DNA of 23,868 bases, from assembly GCA_045576675.1 (NCBI GenBank), contig JAZNGX010000021.1:1-23868 (forward strand), in the 5' to 3' direction. Source of the stretch: JAZNGX01 sp045576675 (GTDB taxonomy: Bacteria; Bacillota; Clostridia; Monoglobales; Firm-18). The notes beneath the pieces are model-generated. The model had not been told where the DNA came from. It searched no databases and saw only the letters and a list, made by a program, of their open reading frames with translations. Of this stretch, positions 1 through 6,756 are shown in pieces. The translations under genes were made by a program, and so were the position numbers. The stretch's first letter is position 1; every line of letters begins with the position of its first letter.

Positions 1-29
1 CCGCAACCGTTGTTTGATGAAAATAACAT
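1..29 (-). CDS. Start of an unidentified divergent gene (5' end only)
   Basis: Only the first nine codons and part of a tenth lie in the window, reading leftward from an ATG at 29-27 (M-L-F-S-S-N-N-G-C-G). The support is an AAAGGAGT Shine-Dalgarno sequence on the minus strand at 46-39, nine bases from the ATG, which is optimal for this genome. No function can be assigned from so few residues. The gene is divergent from the two-component operon and shares its upstream region of about 140 bp. Confidence 0.5.
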
Positions 30-95
30 TATAAATGCACTCCTTTAAAAAAATATGTTTTTTGGTGTTTCAATACATAATATGGCACTGTTCAT

Positions 96-110
96 AAATT
101 TGTTACAATG
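96..110 (+). promoter_or_regulatory. Putative response-regulator binding motif upstream of the two-component operon
   Basis: AAATTTGTTACAAT at 96-109 contains the small palindrome TTGT-T-ACAA and is centred about 48 bp upstream of the predicted start site of the response-regulator operon, a typical activator position. The nonamer AATTTGTTA recurs at 2277-2285 before htrA, and the full 14-mer recurs inverted at 3701-3714. The repetition is seen directly; binding by the neighbouring regulator is inference. Confidence 0.4.
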
Positions 111-116
111 GCAGTA

Positions 117-145
117 TTGAAAATTCACATTAATTATGATAAAAT
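117..145 (+). promoter_or_regulatory. Promoter of the two-component operon
   Basis: TTGAAA (117-122), a 17-bp spacer and TAAAAT (140-145) preceded by TGA, an extended -10. The predicted start site near 152 lies directly before the AAAGGAGG ribosome binding site at 153-160, so the leader is very short. Confidence 0.6.
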
Positions 146-167
146 TCAAACAAAGGAGGGATTTTAC

Positions 168-848
168 GTGAAAATACTTGTAGTAGATGACGACGTTAAT
201 ATTTGCGAATTACTAAGGCTATATCTTGTTAAAGAAGGCTGGGAGGTTCTTGTTTCGTACAACGGAATTAAGGCAATGGAGCTTTTTAAAACAGAGAATC
301 CCGATTTTGTTCTGCTTGATATAATGCTTCCCGGCGATGACGGATTTACTATACTAAAAAACATACGCACAGTTTCTAACATTCCTGTTATTATGCTCAC
401 TGCAAAGGGCGAGGTTAATGATAAAATTGCAGGCCTTGACATTGGTGCAGACGATTATATAACAAAGCCCTTTAATCCTAAGGAGCTTATTGCACGAATC
501 AAAGCAGTAAGCCGACGCAGTGACGATGTCACAACCGAGGGCGGCACTGTTGAGTACGAAAACTTAAAAGTGGACATATTAAATTATGAGCTAGTGGTAA
601 ACGGCAGTCAGGTTGAAGCACCGCCAAAGGAGATTGAGCTTTTATACTGCCTTGCAACCAATCCGAACAAGGTTTTCACCCGTGACCAGCTTTTAAACAA
701 GGTGTGGGGCTTCGAATTTTACGGTGACACCAGAACAGTTGACGTTCACGTTAAGCGTATAAGAAGCAAAATTGACGGAGCCTCGGACAAATGGGAGCTA
801 AAGACCGTTTGGGGCGTTGGCTACAAATTTGAATCGGTTGAAGGATAA
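168..848 (+). CDS. OmpR/PhoB-family response regulator
   Basis: Cytoplasmic DNA-binding response regulator of 226 residues. The N-terminal receiver domain shows the acidic pair D8/D9, phospho-acceptor D51 (in LLDIMLPG), T78 and K100 (in ITKPF). The C-terminal half is a winged-helix DNA-binding domain ending in the family-typical TVWGVGYKF. I chose the GTG at 168 because AAAGGAGG (153-160) lies seven bases upstream and the protein then starts MKILVVDDD; an upstream in-frame ATG at 108 has no ribosome site and would add 20 non-conserved residues. It is followed after 9 bp by its histidine kinase and then by an HtrA protease, so envelope or protein-folding stress is the likely input, by analogy with CssRS/CpxAR-type systems. 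That role is inferred from context; the family assignment is firm. Confidence 0.95.
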   Translation: MKILVVDDDVNICELLRLYLVKEGWEVLVSYNGIKAMELFKTENPDFVLLDIMLPGDDGFTILKNIRTVSNIPVIMLTAKGEVNDKIAGLDIGADDYITKPFNPKELIARIKAVSRRSDDVTTEGGTVEYENLKVDILNYELVVNGSQVEAPPKEIELLYCLATNPNKVFTRDQLLNKVWGFEFYGDTRTVDVHVKRIRSKIDGASDKWELKTVWGVGYKFESVEG

Positions 849-857
849 GAAAAAGCT

Positions 858-2270
858 ATGAAAAAGACGATTTTTGCAAAGCTTATGCGCCTAAGCCTTT
901 CGATAGTTTTAATGACTGTTTTTATTTCGGGGACAATCCATTTTTTCCTTATTCAGAATTATCTTAACGAAGCAAAAACAGAGCAGTTAGAGCACGAAAT
1001 GAACAGGCTTGAGCAAATGACAAACAGCCTTGTTGCCAATTACAGCTCAGTTACCCACGCTTTTTATCAGATGTATATTGACGATATTGCAAACAGCAAC
1101 AACAGCTATATTTTTGTTGCAGACAAATCGGGAAACATACTGATAATAAGCAAAAATGCCGAGCCACTTTATCCCGAAGGTACGGTAGACACAAAGGCTT
1201 ACGAGGATATTATAAACGGGCATACCAAGCGTACAAACGGCTTTATAACCAACGCTGACGGCACACGCCTTTTAGCCGTAACAAGCGGAATTAACATAAA
1301 CGGCGGAACAGGCATTGTTTCAATTCTGGTAGATGTGCCGCTTATTAACAAAGAAACATATTCTATGATGTCACTGCTTCTTATTTCTGTAGGCTTATCA
1401 ACACTTTTGTCACTGATACTTTCATATTTCCTTTCAATGAATATGTCAAAGCCGATAAAGAGGCTTAGCATTTCAGCAAAAGAAATTGCAAGGGGCGATT
1501 TCAGCAAACGAAGCGTTGTAAGCGGCGTTGCAGAGCTTGACGAGCTTGGCACAGCCTTTGACAAAATGGCACGCGAGCTTGACAAGCAGGAAAAATCACG
1601 AACAGATTTTCTTGCAAACGTATCGCACGATTTAAGAACGCCTATGACTACCATTTCAGGCTTTGTTCAGGGAATACTTGATGATACCATTCCGCCCGAA
1701 AAGGAAAAGGAATATTTAAAGGTTGTTTTAAGCGAAACAAACAGGCTTTCTGACCTTATTAATATGTTTCTTGATGCAAACAGATACGAGGCAGGCGAAA
1801 TAAAGCTTAATTTAACCACTGTTGACGTTAACGAAATGCTGCGTACCGTTGTTTTGCAATACGAAGCACGGCTTAACGAAAAACGAATAAACGTGCATTT
1901 TGATGTAGACACACATTCTGCCCCTGTTATTGCAGACCAGCAGGCGATAAACCGCGTTATAGTTAATCTTATGGACAACGCAGTAAAATTCTGCAGTGAA
2001 AACGGAACAATTTCCGTAACCTCTATGCACAAGGGCAAAAAGGTTTACGTTAGCATTGAAAACACAGGTGACGGCATAAACAACGAGGATATTAATTATA
2101 TCTGGGACAGATTTTACAAAACAGACAAATCACGTGTACGTGACAAAAAGGGCATCGGGCTTGGACTTTATATTGTTAAAAACATAATTTCTCAGCACGG
2201 TGAGCAAATTAATGTTGAAAGCCTTAACGGTGTTACAAAATTCACATTTACTTTACAAAGTAAGGCGTAA
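858..2270 (+). CDS. Membrane sensor histidine kinase, partner of the upstream response regulator
   Basis: Bacterial sensor kinase of 470 residues. A first membrane helix (about 10-33) and a second (about 172-194) enclose an extracellular sensor region of about 135 residues with no family I recognise by eye. HAMP follows at about 195-245. The kinase core shows the phospho-acceptor H257 in VSHDLRTP, the N-box around N374 (NLMDNAVKF), G1 at 402-407 (NTGDGI), an F-box (WDRFYK) and G2 at 432-441 (GIGLGLYIVK), so it should be catalytically competent. A GAAGGA sequence lies somewhat far (about 13 bp) from the ATG, consistent with translational coupling to the regulator gene. The stop codon is followed directly by the htrA promoter region. 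The signal sensed is unknown; the htrA neighbour suggests misfolded or cell-envelope stress (inference). Confidence 0.95.
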   Translation: MKKTIFAKLMRLSLSIVLMTVFISGTIHFFLIQNYLNEAKTEQLEHEMNRLEQMTNSLVANYSSVTHAFYQMYIDDIANSNNSYIFVADKSGNILIISKNAEPLYPEGTVDTKAYEDIINGHTKRTNGFITNADGTRLLAVTSGININGGTGIVSILVDVPLINKETYSMMSLLLISVGLSTLLSLILSYFLSMNMSKPIKRLSISAKEIARGDFSKRSVVSGVAELDELGTAFDKMARELDKQEKSRTDFLANVSHDLRTPMTTISGFVQGILDDTIPPEKEKEYLKVVLSETNRLSDLINMFLDANRYEAGEIKLNLTTVDVNEMLRTVVLQYEARLNEKRINVHFDVDTHSAPVIADQQAINRVIVNLMDNAVKFCSENGTISVTSMHKGKKVYVSIENTGDGINNEDINYIWDRFYKTDKSRVRDKKGIGLGLYIVKNIISQHGEQINVESLNGVTKFTFTLQSKA

Positions 2271-2271
2271 T

Positions 2272-2314
2272 TTAACAATTTGTTAAAGAAAATTACAAAT
2301 TACGCTGATATAAT
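2272..2314 (+). promoter_or_regulatory. htrA promoter with a perfect palindromic activator-like site
   Basis: TTAACAA-T-TTGTTAA at 2272-2286 is a perfect 15-bp palindrome. An extended -10, TGA-TATAAT (TATAAT at 2309-2314), lies downstream, but the position for a -35 (2286-2291, AAGAAA) is poor. A good -10 with a bad -35 and a site centred near -42 is the layout of an activator-dependent promoter. The site shares AATTTGTTA with the promoter of the adjacent response regulator. Confidence 0.5.
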
Positions 2315-2336
2315 ATAACCAAAAGGAGTGATAAAT

Positions 2337-3638
2337 ATGTTTGACGAAAACAAAAACAACGACTTTAATATTGAATATACAAATCAGGAAAGCAACAACG
2401 ACGATTGCGGATACACATATACCTGGCATCCGTATGAACACGAAAAGGAAAACGTTTATACCCCCGATTTCGTAGAATACAAAATGGCAGAGCCTGTTAA
2501 GAAAAAGGTAAAAAATCCCGCACGCAGACAGGCATTTTTCAGATATGTTGCAGCAGGTGTTGCAGGAATGTTTGCAGGGGCAATAATTTTCGGCGGTGCA
2601 CTTATGTATGCCGGTTACGGAAAAAACAGCCCGGGCGTTATTGAACAGAAATCAGGCGGTACTTCAGGTGCCTCAACAATATCCACTACTTATATGGATG
2701 ACGGCTTAAGCGTTGTTGACGTGGTTAAAAAAGCAGGTCCTGCCGTTGTCGGCATATCAACCGTTACAACGCAGATGACATTTTTTGGTCAGACCGAAAG
2801 CTCAGGCTCAGGCTCAGGCTTTATTATCAAGGCTGACGGATACATTGTTACAAATCAGCACGTTATTGACGGAGCAAAATCAGTTAAAGTAATTTTAAGC
2901 AACGGTGAAGAGCACGAAGCTAAAATTATCGGTCAGGACGTTAAAACAGACCTTGCAGTTATCAAAATAGAAAAAACAGAGCTTCCTGTTATGGAAGTGG
3001 GCAAATCTGCAGAGCTTGAGGTTGGTGAGCTTGCAGTTGCAATCGGTAATCCCTTAGGTCTTGAATTTTCAGGCTCAGTTACTCAGGGCTGCATCAGTGC
3101 TCTTAACAGAAGTATGAACGTTCAGGGCAGACAGTACACATTGATTCAAACCGACGCTGCAATCAACCCCGGCAATTCAGGCGGCCCGCTAGTTAACAGA
3201 TTTGGTCAGGTTATCGGCATCAACAGCGTTAAAATCTCGATGTCAGGTGCAGAGGGTATGGGCTTTGCTATTCCGATTGACGAGGCTATGCCCATTATAA
3301 ATGAGCTTTTAACAGGCAAAGGCTATATCTCAGGCAGACCGCTTATCGGTGTAAGCACAAGAGATATTACTGAAGAAATGTCACAGTATTACAAGCTGCC
3401 TATAGGCGTTTATGTAATTGAGGTTTCACCGTTCAGTGCCGCAGAAAAAGCAGGCATAAAGGCTGCAGACGTTATTGTTAAGGCTGACGGTCAGACAGTT
3501 ACAAACAGAACAGAGCTTGACAAGATTAAGAACAAGCACAAAGCAGGCGAACAAATGACATTAGAGCTTGTACGTGACGGACAGACATTATCCGTAACAA
3601 TTACACTTGGCGAAGAAAAGCCTGCAATGAATTATTAA
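2337..3638 (+). CDS. htrA: HtrA/DegP-like membrane-anchored serine protease with PDZ domain
   Basis: Surface protease/chaperone of the S1C family, 433 residues. A cytoplasmic acidic, Asn-rich N-terminus (1-65) leads into one membrane helix (about 68-94) and a Gly/Ser-rich linker. The trypsin-like domain carries the triad H175 (TNQHVIDG), D205 (TDLAVIK) and S281 (NPGNSGGPL). One PDZ domain occupies about 330-425. The ATG at 2337 is preferred over an in-frame GTG at 2328 because AAAGGAG (2322-2328) is eight bases upstream of the ATG and overlaps the GTG. It lies 66 bp after the histidine kinase with its own promoter, and a strong terminator follows. By family knowledge it degrades or refolds damaged exported proteins; control by the adjacent two-component pair is inferred. 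Confidence 0.95.
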   Translation: MFDENKNNDFNIEYTNQESNNDDCGYTYTWHPYEHEKENVYTPDFVEYKMAEPVKKKVKNPARRQAFFRYVAAGVAGMFAGAIIFGGALMYAGYGKNSPGVIEQKSGGTSGASTISTTYMDDGLSVVDVVKKAGPAVVGISTVTTQMTFFGQTESSGSGSGFIIKADGYIVTNQHVIDGAKSVKVILSNGEEHEAKIIGQDVKTDLAVIKIEKTELPVMEVGKSAELEVGELAVAIGNPLGLEFSGSVTQGCISALNRSMNVQGRQYTLIQTDAAINPGNSGGPLVNRFGQVIGINSVKISMSGAEGMGFAIPIDEAMPIINELLTGKGYISGRPLIGVSTRDITEEMSQYYKLPIGVYVIEVSPFSAAEKAGIKAADVIVKADGQTVTNRTELDKIKNKHKAGEQMTLELVRDGQTLSVTITLGEEKPAMNY

Positions 3639-3648
3639 ACAGAATATC

Positions 3649-3690
3649 AAAGGACGGAATAAAAGCTTTTTATTCCGTCCTTTGTTTTTT
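3649..3690 (+). terminator. Intrinsic terminator of htrA
   Basis: AAAGGACGGAATAAAA pairs with TTTTATTCCGTCCTTT across a very short loop, and is followed by G and six T residues (3685-3690). Confidence 0.9.
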
Positions 3691-3700
3691 GTGTTGGACT

Positions 3701-3714
3701 ATTGTAACAAATTT
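3701..3714 (-). promoter_or_regulatory. Inverted copy of the two-component promoter motif
   Basis: ATTGTAACAAATTT is the exact reverse complement of the 14-mer at 96-109. It lies between the htrA terminator and the small membrane-protein gene at 3758, so that gene may belong to the same regulon. No convincing -35/-10 pair is visible here. Confidence 0.35.
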
Positions 3715-3757
3715 GGAGCTTTATTCATATATTAAAGCAAAGGGAGGCAAGAGCAAG

Positions 3758-3904
3758 GTGTATATCTGTACGGTGATATGTGCATTATTTGTTGCATTTG
3801 TGCTTGGCGTTGTATTTGCGTTTACAATGCCCGTATGGCTGGTTATAATAATACAAACCGTGCTTGCACTTGGTTTGTCCTGCCGGATATTTAAAAAAAG
3901 GTAA
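3758..3904 (+). CDS. Small membrane protein of unknown function
   Basis: Predicted 48-residue protein, almost entirely two hydrophobic segments (about residues 3-22 and 26-42) separated by a proline turn (TMPVW), with a basic tail IFKKR. I chose the GTG at 3758 because AGGGAGG (3741-3747) lies ten bases upstream; the open frame extends back to an ATG at 3689, but that ATG lies inside the htrA terminator region. The stop codon is immediately followed by the ribosome site of the spoVM-like gene, so the two are probably cotranscribed. I do not recognise the family. An inverted copy of the regulatory motif of the neighbouring two-component system lies about 45 bp upstream. Confidence 0.5.
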   Translation: MYICTVICALFVAFVLGVVFAFTMPVWLVIIIQTVLALGLSCRIFKKR

Positions 3905-3918
3905 AGGAGTGCTTTTTT

Positions 3919-3993
3919 ATGAAAATTGTTGTGCTTACTGTTCCAAAAATATTCAGAGGTGTACTTAAAAAAATCTTTAAAATGGATGACTGA
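3919..3993 (+). CDS. spoVM: SpoVM-like sporulation micro-protein (24 aa)
   Basis: A 24-codon gene starting MKIVVLTVPKIFRGVLKKIF and ending KMDD. AAAGGAGT (3903-3910) lies eight bases before the ATG, an ideal spacing. The peptide is a basic amphipathic helix. It aligns without gaps to the remembered pattern of SpoVM (26 aa in Bacillus subtilis): hydrophobic residues at 3-6 and 8, the P9-K10 pair, G14, and a helix with spaced Lys/Arg. In B. subtilis SpoVM senses the positive curvature of the forespore membrane and anchors the SpoIVA coat basement. A SASP gene follows, so a sporulation role fits the context. The gene is too short for most gene callers. The identification rests on pattern and length, not on a database search. 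Confidence 0.65.
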   Translation: MKIVVLTVPKIFRGVLKKIFKMDD

Positions 3994-4032
3994 TATTTGT
4001 TTTGAAAGAATATTCATTTTAATGAAAAACCT

Positions 4033-4102
4033 TCCTTGTATAAAAATTTCGTGAGTACATAAAATAGTTTTGCAACACCAATTATTTAATTTTTTTACAA
4101 GG
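4033..4102 (+). promoter_or_regulatory. SASP leader: candidate forespore promoter and ribosome-site-sequestering repeat
   Basis: TCCTTGTA (4033-4040) followed by T and an A-run is complementary to the T-run plus TACAAGGA (4096-4102 region), which contains the start of the SASP ribosome site AAGGAG (4099-4104). A transcript entering from upstream could therefore mask the site. GTATA (4038-4042), 15 bp and CATAAAA (4058-4064) loosely resemble a forespore sigma-factor promoter; a transcript starting there would lack the left arm. The repeat is seen directly; the promoter call is weak because the spacing differs from the usual sigma-G spacing. Confidence 0.3.
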
Positions 4103-4116
4103 AGATGAATTTTCAA

Positions 4117-4305
4117 ATGGCAAAGAAAACTATGGTACCTCAGGCAAGAGAGGCTATGGACAGATTTAAGATGGAAGCCGCTTCAGAAGTAGGCGTTAAC
4201 TTAAAGCAGGGTTATAATGGTGACCTTACTTCAAAACAGGCAGGCTCTGTAGGCGGTCAGATGGTTAAAAAGATGATCGAACAGTACGAAAACAGCATGA
4301 AATAA
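4117..4305 (+). CDS. Alpha/beta-type small acid-soluble spore protein (SASP)
   Basis: Spore DNA-binding protein of 62 residues. It shows the family core: a first helix with EAMDRFKMEAASEVGVNL, then YNGDLTSKQAGSVGGQMVKKMIE, the GDLTS and GG-MVK motifs being diagnostic. SASPs coat and protect forespore DNA and are degraded by the GPR protease at germination; the segment around M-E-A-A-S-E corresponds to the GPR site region. The ATG at 4117 is preferred; an in-frame ATG at 4105 directly abuts the AAGGAG site (4099-4104) and could not be used efficiently, although the 12-base spacing to 4117 is long. The gene has its own leader, is followed by hairpins, and is probably transcribed late in the forespore. 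Confidence 0.93.
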   Translation: MAKKTMVPQAREAMDRFKMEAASEVGVNLKQGYNGDLTSKQAGSVGGQMVKKMIEQYENSMK

Positions 4306-4317
4306 TTGCGGTTTGTT

Positions 4318-4375
4318 TGCCCATGTGCATTTCGGCATAGCCGAAAATTTCGCACGGGCATAAAATCAGTTTTTT
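4318..4375 (+). terminator. Probable terminator after the SASP gene
   Basis: A compound hairpin: TGCCC-(AT)-GTGC (4318-4328) pairs with GCACGGGCA (4352-4360) around an inner stem TTTCGGC/GCCGAAA. The T-run (4370-4375) begins about ten bases after the stem, so termination may be inefficient. Confidence 0.5.
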
Positions 4376-4376
4376 G

Positions 4377-4420
4377 ACTTATAGGAATTTACACCACATA
4401 TGTAGTATATTTCTATAAGT
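4377..4420. repeat. Imperfect inverted repeat
   Basis: ACTTATAGGAA (4377-4387) and TTCTATAAGT (4411-4420) are inverted with one extra base in the left arm, around a region containing the palindrome ACATATGT. It lies between two hairpin terminators; function unknown. Confidence 0.4.
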
Positions 4421-4427
4421 TAAATAT

Positions 4428-4463
4428 AGTGGCTATTGCAACAAATTTGCAATAGCCACTTTT
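4428..4463 (+). terminator. Strong hairpin, second terminator of the SASP region
   Basis: Perfect 14-bp stem AGTGGCTATTGCAA (4428-4441) and its complement (4447-4460) around loop CAAAT, followed by TTTATATT. The A-run on the other side means it could also act weakly for the minus-strand remnant. Confidence 0.7.
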
Positions 4464-4466
4464 ATA

Positions 4467-4676
4467 TTAATATTTTGTTGTCATTTCACTTTCGCCCTGC
4501 TTTAAATCGTAGCTTGTTACAGAATAAATTGCGTTTTCTACAGTGTAAGCATAGCCCGTGTTAGTCGTGAAATTATCGTTCTGCGTGTTCCACGGCTTGC
4601 CGCAAAGCAGACCTGCCACTATACTTATGTTTTTATAATGTTCTTGACAAATCTGTCGCTGTGTGTTACACTGAAA
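4467..4676 (-). pseudogene. C-terminal remnant of an unidentified protein gene
   Basis: The minus strand has an open frame of about 69 codons ending in TAA at 4469-4467, without a start codon or ribosome site; an in-frame TGA closes it just upstream (4680-4682). The translation has the composition of a real protein, with the segments VAGLLCGKPWNTQND and TGYAYTVENAIYS near the end. The metal-operon promoter now occupies its 5' portion. It is probably the surviving tail of a deleted gene. I do not recognise the family. Confidence 0.4.
4644..4672 (+). promoter_or_regulatory. Promoter of the metal-efflux operon
   Basis: TTGACA (4644-4649), a 17-bp spacer and TACACT (4667-4672) preceded by TGT, an extended -10. 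The predicted start near 4679 coincides with the first base of the palindromic operator. Confidence 0.75.
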
Positions 4677-4678
4677 TC

Positions 4679-4704
4679 AACGATTGAACAATTGCTCAAT
4701 CGTT
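4679..4704 (+). promoter_or_regulatory. ArsR/SmtB-type operator
   Basis: AACGATTGA (4679-4687), eight bases (ACAATTGC), TCAATCGTT (4696-4704): a perfect 9-bp inverted repeat. Its core TTGAACAATTGCTCAA matches the TGA-N8-TCA layout known from SmtB/CadC/ZiaR operators. It overlaps the predicted transcription start, and the operon's last gene encodes an ArsR-family repressor, so autoregulated metal-induced derepression is the natural reading. Confidence 0.75.
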
Positions 4705-4721
4705 AGAAAGAAGGCGTTATT

Positions 4722-4940
4722 ATGAAAAAAATATACAAAATTGAGGTTGATTGTGCCAACTGTGCAAACAAAATGGAGCTTGCTGCAGGCAAGGTTTCGG
4801 GTGTTAAGGCACTTGCAATTAACTTTATAATGCAAAAGCTTACTGTGGAATTTGAAGACGGTGCAGACGAAAAATCAGTAATAAAAGAAATAAAAAAATG
4901 CTGCAAAAAAATTGAAAGCGATTGTGAGATATATGAATAG
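4722..4940 (+). CDS. Stand-alone HMA-domain metal-binding protein
   Basis: Cytoplasmic heavy-metal-associated domain of 72 residues. The binding motif is D10-C11-A-N-C14; an Asp directly before CxxC is typical of Zn/Cd-type HMA domains such as that of ZntA, rather than of copper chaperones. Extra cysteines C60-C61 and C68 lie in the C-terminal tail. The next gene, a P1B-ATPase, lacks the N-terminal HMA domain usually fused to it, so this protein probably serves that role in trans, passing metal to the pump or regulating it. The stop codon overlaps the ATPase start by eight bases, implying coupled translation and a fixed ratio. It is the first gene of the ArsR-controlled operon. Confidence 0.9.
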   Translation: MKKIYKIEVDCANCANKMELAAGKVSGVKALAINFIMQKLTVEFEDGADEKSVIKEIKKCCKKIESDCEIYE

Positions 4941-6756
4941 AAAGCAGAAAAAGGTGCTTGCACGGATTATCATAGCCTCGGCATTAGCTATGGCGGCATT
5001 TATTTCAAAAATTCCGCTTTTATTTATAATACCATACATAATAATAGGCTACGATATTCTTATAAAGGCAGCAAAGGGTATCGCAAACAGGCAGCCCTTT
5101 GACGAAAATTTTCTTATGGCGATTGCAACAATCGGTGCAATTATCTTGGGTGAATATGCAGAAAGCTGTGCCGTAATGCTTTTTTATCAGATTGGCGAGC
5201 TTTTTCAGAGCTATGCCGTGGGAAAGAGCCGCAAAAGCATAAGCGAGCTTATGGATATACGCCCCGATTATGCCAACCTTGAAGCAGACGGAAGGCTTAT
5301 TAAGGTTGAGCCTGACACCGTTGAAAAGGGAACAGTTATCATTGTGAAAACAGGTGAAAAAATCCCCATTGACGGCATTGTCACCGAGGGAAGTGCAACC
5401 ATCAACACCTCGGCACTTACGGGGGAAAGCGTTCCGCTTGATGTTACCGCAGGGGATTTTGTTTCAGGCGGTTGTATTAATATGAGTGGATTTTTAAAGG
5501 TAAAAACTACCACCACCTTTGGCGAATCCAACGTGTCAAAAATTCTTGACCTTGTTGAAAACGCAGGCTTGAAAAAATCGAAATCAGAAAACTTTATTTC
5601 CAGATTTGCAAGGTATTACACACCGGCAGTTTGCAGTACGGCGGTTATTCTTGCTGTTCTTCCTCCTCTTTTTGGCGGTGAATGGAGTGTATGGCTATAT
5701 CGTGCACTTACATTTTTGGTAATAAGCTGTCCGTGTGCCCTTGTTATAAGCATACCGCTTGGTTTTTTTGCAGGAATAGGCGGTGCGGGGCGTGAGGGAA
5801 TACTTATAAAAGGCTCAAATTACATTGAAATTCTTTCAAAGGTAAAAACAGTTGCCTTTGACAAAACAGGAACATTAACAAAAGGAAAATTTGAGGTTAC
5901 AAGGGTTTACGCACAAAACGGTGACGAGCAAGGCGTTTTATACTATGCCGCCCACGCAGAGGGTTATTCGTCACACCCAATAAGTGAAAGCATAAAAGCG
6001 GCTTACGGCAAAGAAATAGACAAATCGGCAATAACAGACATAGACGAAAAAGGCGGCTACGGCGTTACTGCTACTGTAAACGGCATTTCAGTTGCGGCAG
6101 GCAACGAACGCCTTATGCAGTTGCTTGGAATAAAAACACAGGCTTTAAGTGACGAGGGAACAATAATTCACGTTGCCGCAAACGGCGGATATATGGGTTA
6201 CATTGTGGTTTCAGACAGTGTAAAGCCGCAGGCAAAAGCGGCAGTTGATGCTTTGAAAAAATCAGGAATAAAAAACACGGTTATGCTTACGGGTGACAAC
6301 GGCAAAGCGGCAGAAGGTGTTTCAAAGGCACTTGGGATAACAAAGACTTACAGCAGTCTTTTGCCTGCAGACAAGGTTAACATCGTTGAAAAGCTTATAG
6401 CAGAGGGAATAACTGCATTTGTTGGTGACGGAATAAACGACGCTCCCGTTTTAACACGTTCGGACGTTGGAATCGCAATGGGTGCATTGGGGTCTGATGC
6501 CGCAATTGAGGCGGCAGACATTGTGCTTATGGACGACAATCCGTTAAAAATTGCCACCGCAATCCGCATTGCAAAAAAATGTATGACAATAACATATCAG
6601 AACATTTACATAACAATCGGAATAAAGCTTTTATGCCTTATACTTGGGGCTTTTGGCGTTGCAAATATGTGGTCTGCAATATTTGCCGACGTTGGCGTTA
6701 TGGTTCTGGCAGTGCTTAATTCATTAAGAAATTTAAAAAAGGAGCGTTACAAATGA
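4933..6756 (+). CDS. cadA: Zn/Cd-type P1B heavy-metal ATPase lacking an N-terminal HMA domain
   Basis: Metal-exporting P-type ATPase of the cytoplasmic membrane, 607 residues. Visible motifs: actuator TGES (163-166), membrane metal site SCPCAL (CPC at 266-268), phosphorylated D310 in DKTGTLTKG, the HP motif in YSSHPISES, nucleotide/hinge motifs MLTGDN and GDGINDAP, and C-terminal helices with the IGIKLL...FADVGV pattern typical of the Zn/Cd/Pb subgroup (ZntA/CadA). The ATG at 4933 overlaps the end of the HMA gene; an upstream TTG at 4912 has no ribosome site. The missing HMA domain is supplied by the preceding gene, and the next gene starts in an ATGA overlap. The Zn/Cd/Co class is well supported; the exact metal cannot be read from sequence. 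Confidence 0.93.
   Translation: MNRKQKKVLARIIIASALAMAAFISKIPLLFIIPYIIIGYDILIKAAKGIANRQPFDENFLMAIATIGAIILGEYAESCAVMLFYQIGELFQSYAVGKSRKSISELMDIRPDYANLEADGRLIKVEPDTVEKGTVIIVKTGEKIPIDGIVTEGSATINTSALTGESVPLDVTAGDFVSGGCINMSGFLKVKTTTTFGESNVSKILDLVENAGLKKSKSENFISRFARYYTPAVCSTAVILAVLPPLFGGEWSVWLYRALTFLVISCPCALVISIPLGFFAGIGGAGREGILIKGSNYIEILSKVKTVAFDKTGTLTKGKFEVTRVYAQNGDEQGVLYYAAHAEGYSSHPISESIKAAYGKEIDKSAITDIDEKGGYGVTATVNGISVAAGNERLMQLLGIKTQALSDEGTIIHVAANGGYMGYIVVSDSVKPQAKAAVDALKKSGIKNTVMLTGDNGKAAEGVSKALGITKTYSSLLPADKVNIVEKLIAEGITAFVGDGINDAPVLTRSDVGIAMGALGSDAAIEAADIVLMDDNPLKIATAIRIAKKCMTITYQNIYITIGIKLLCLILGAFGVANMWSAIFADVGVMVLAVLNSLRNLKKERYK

Noticed and set aside
4058..4064. A firm sigma-G promoter for the SASP gene
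   Set aside because: GTATA and CATAAAA are present, but the 15-bp spacer does not fit the usual sigma-G spacing, so it is listed only as a weak candidate.
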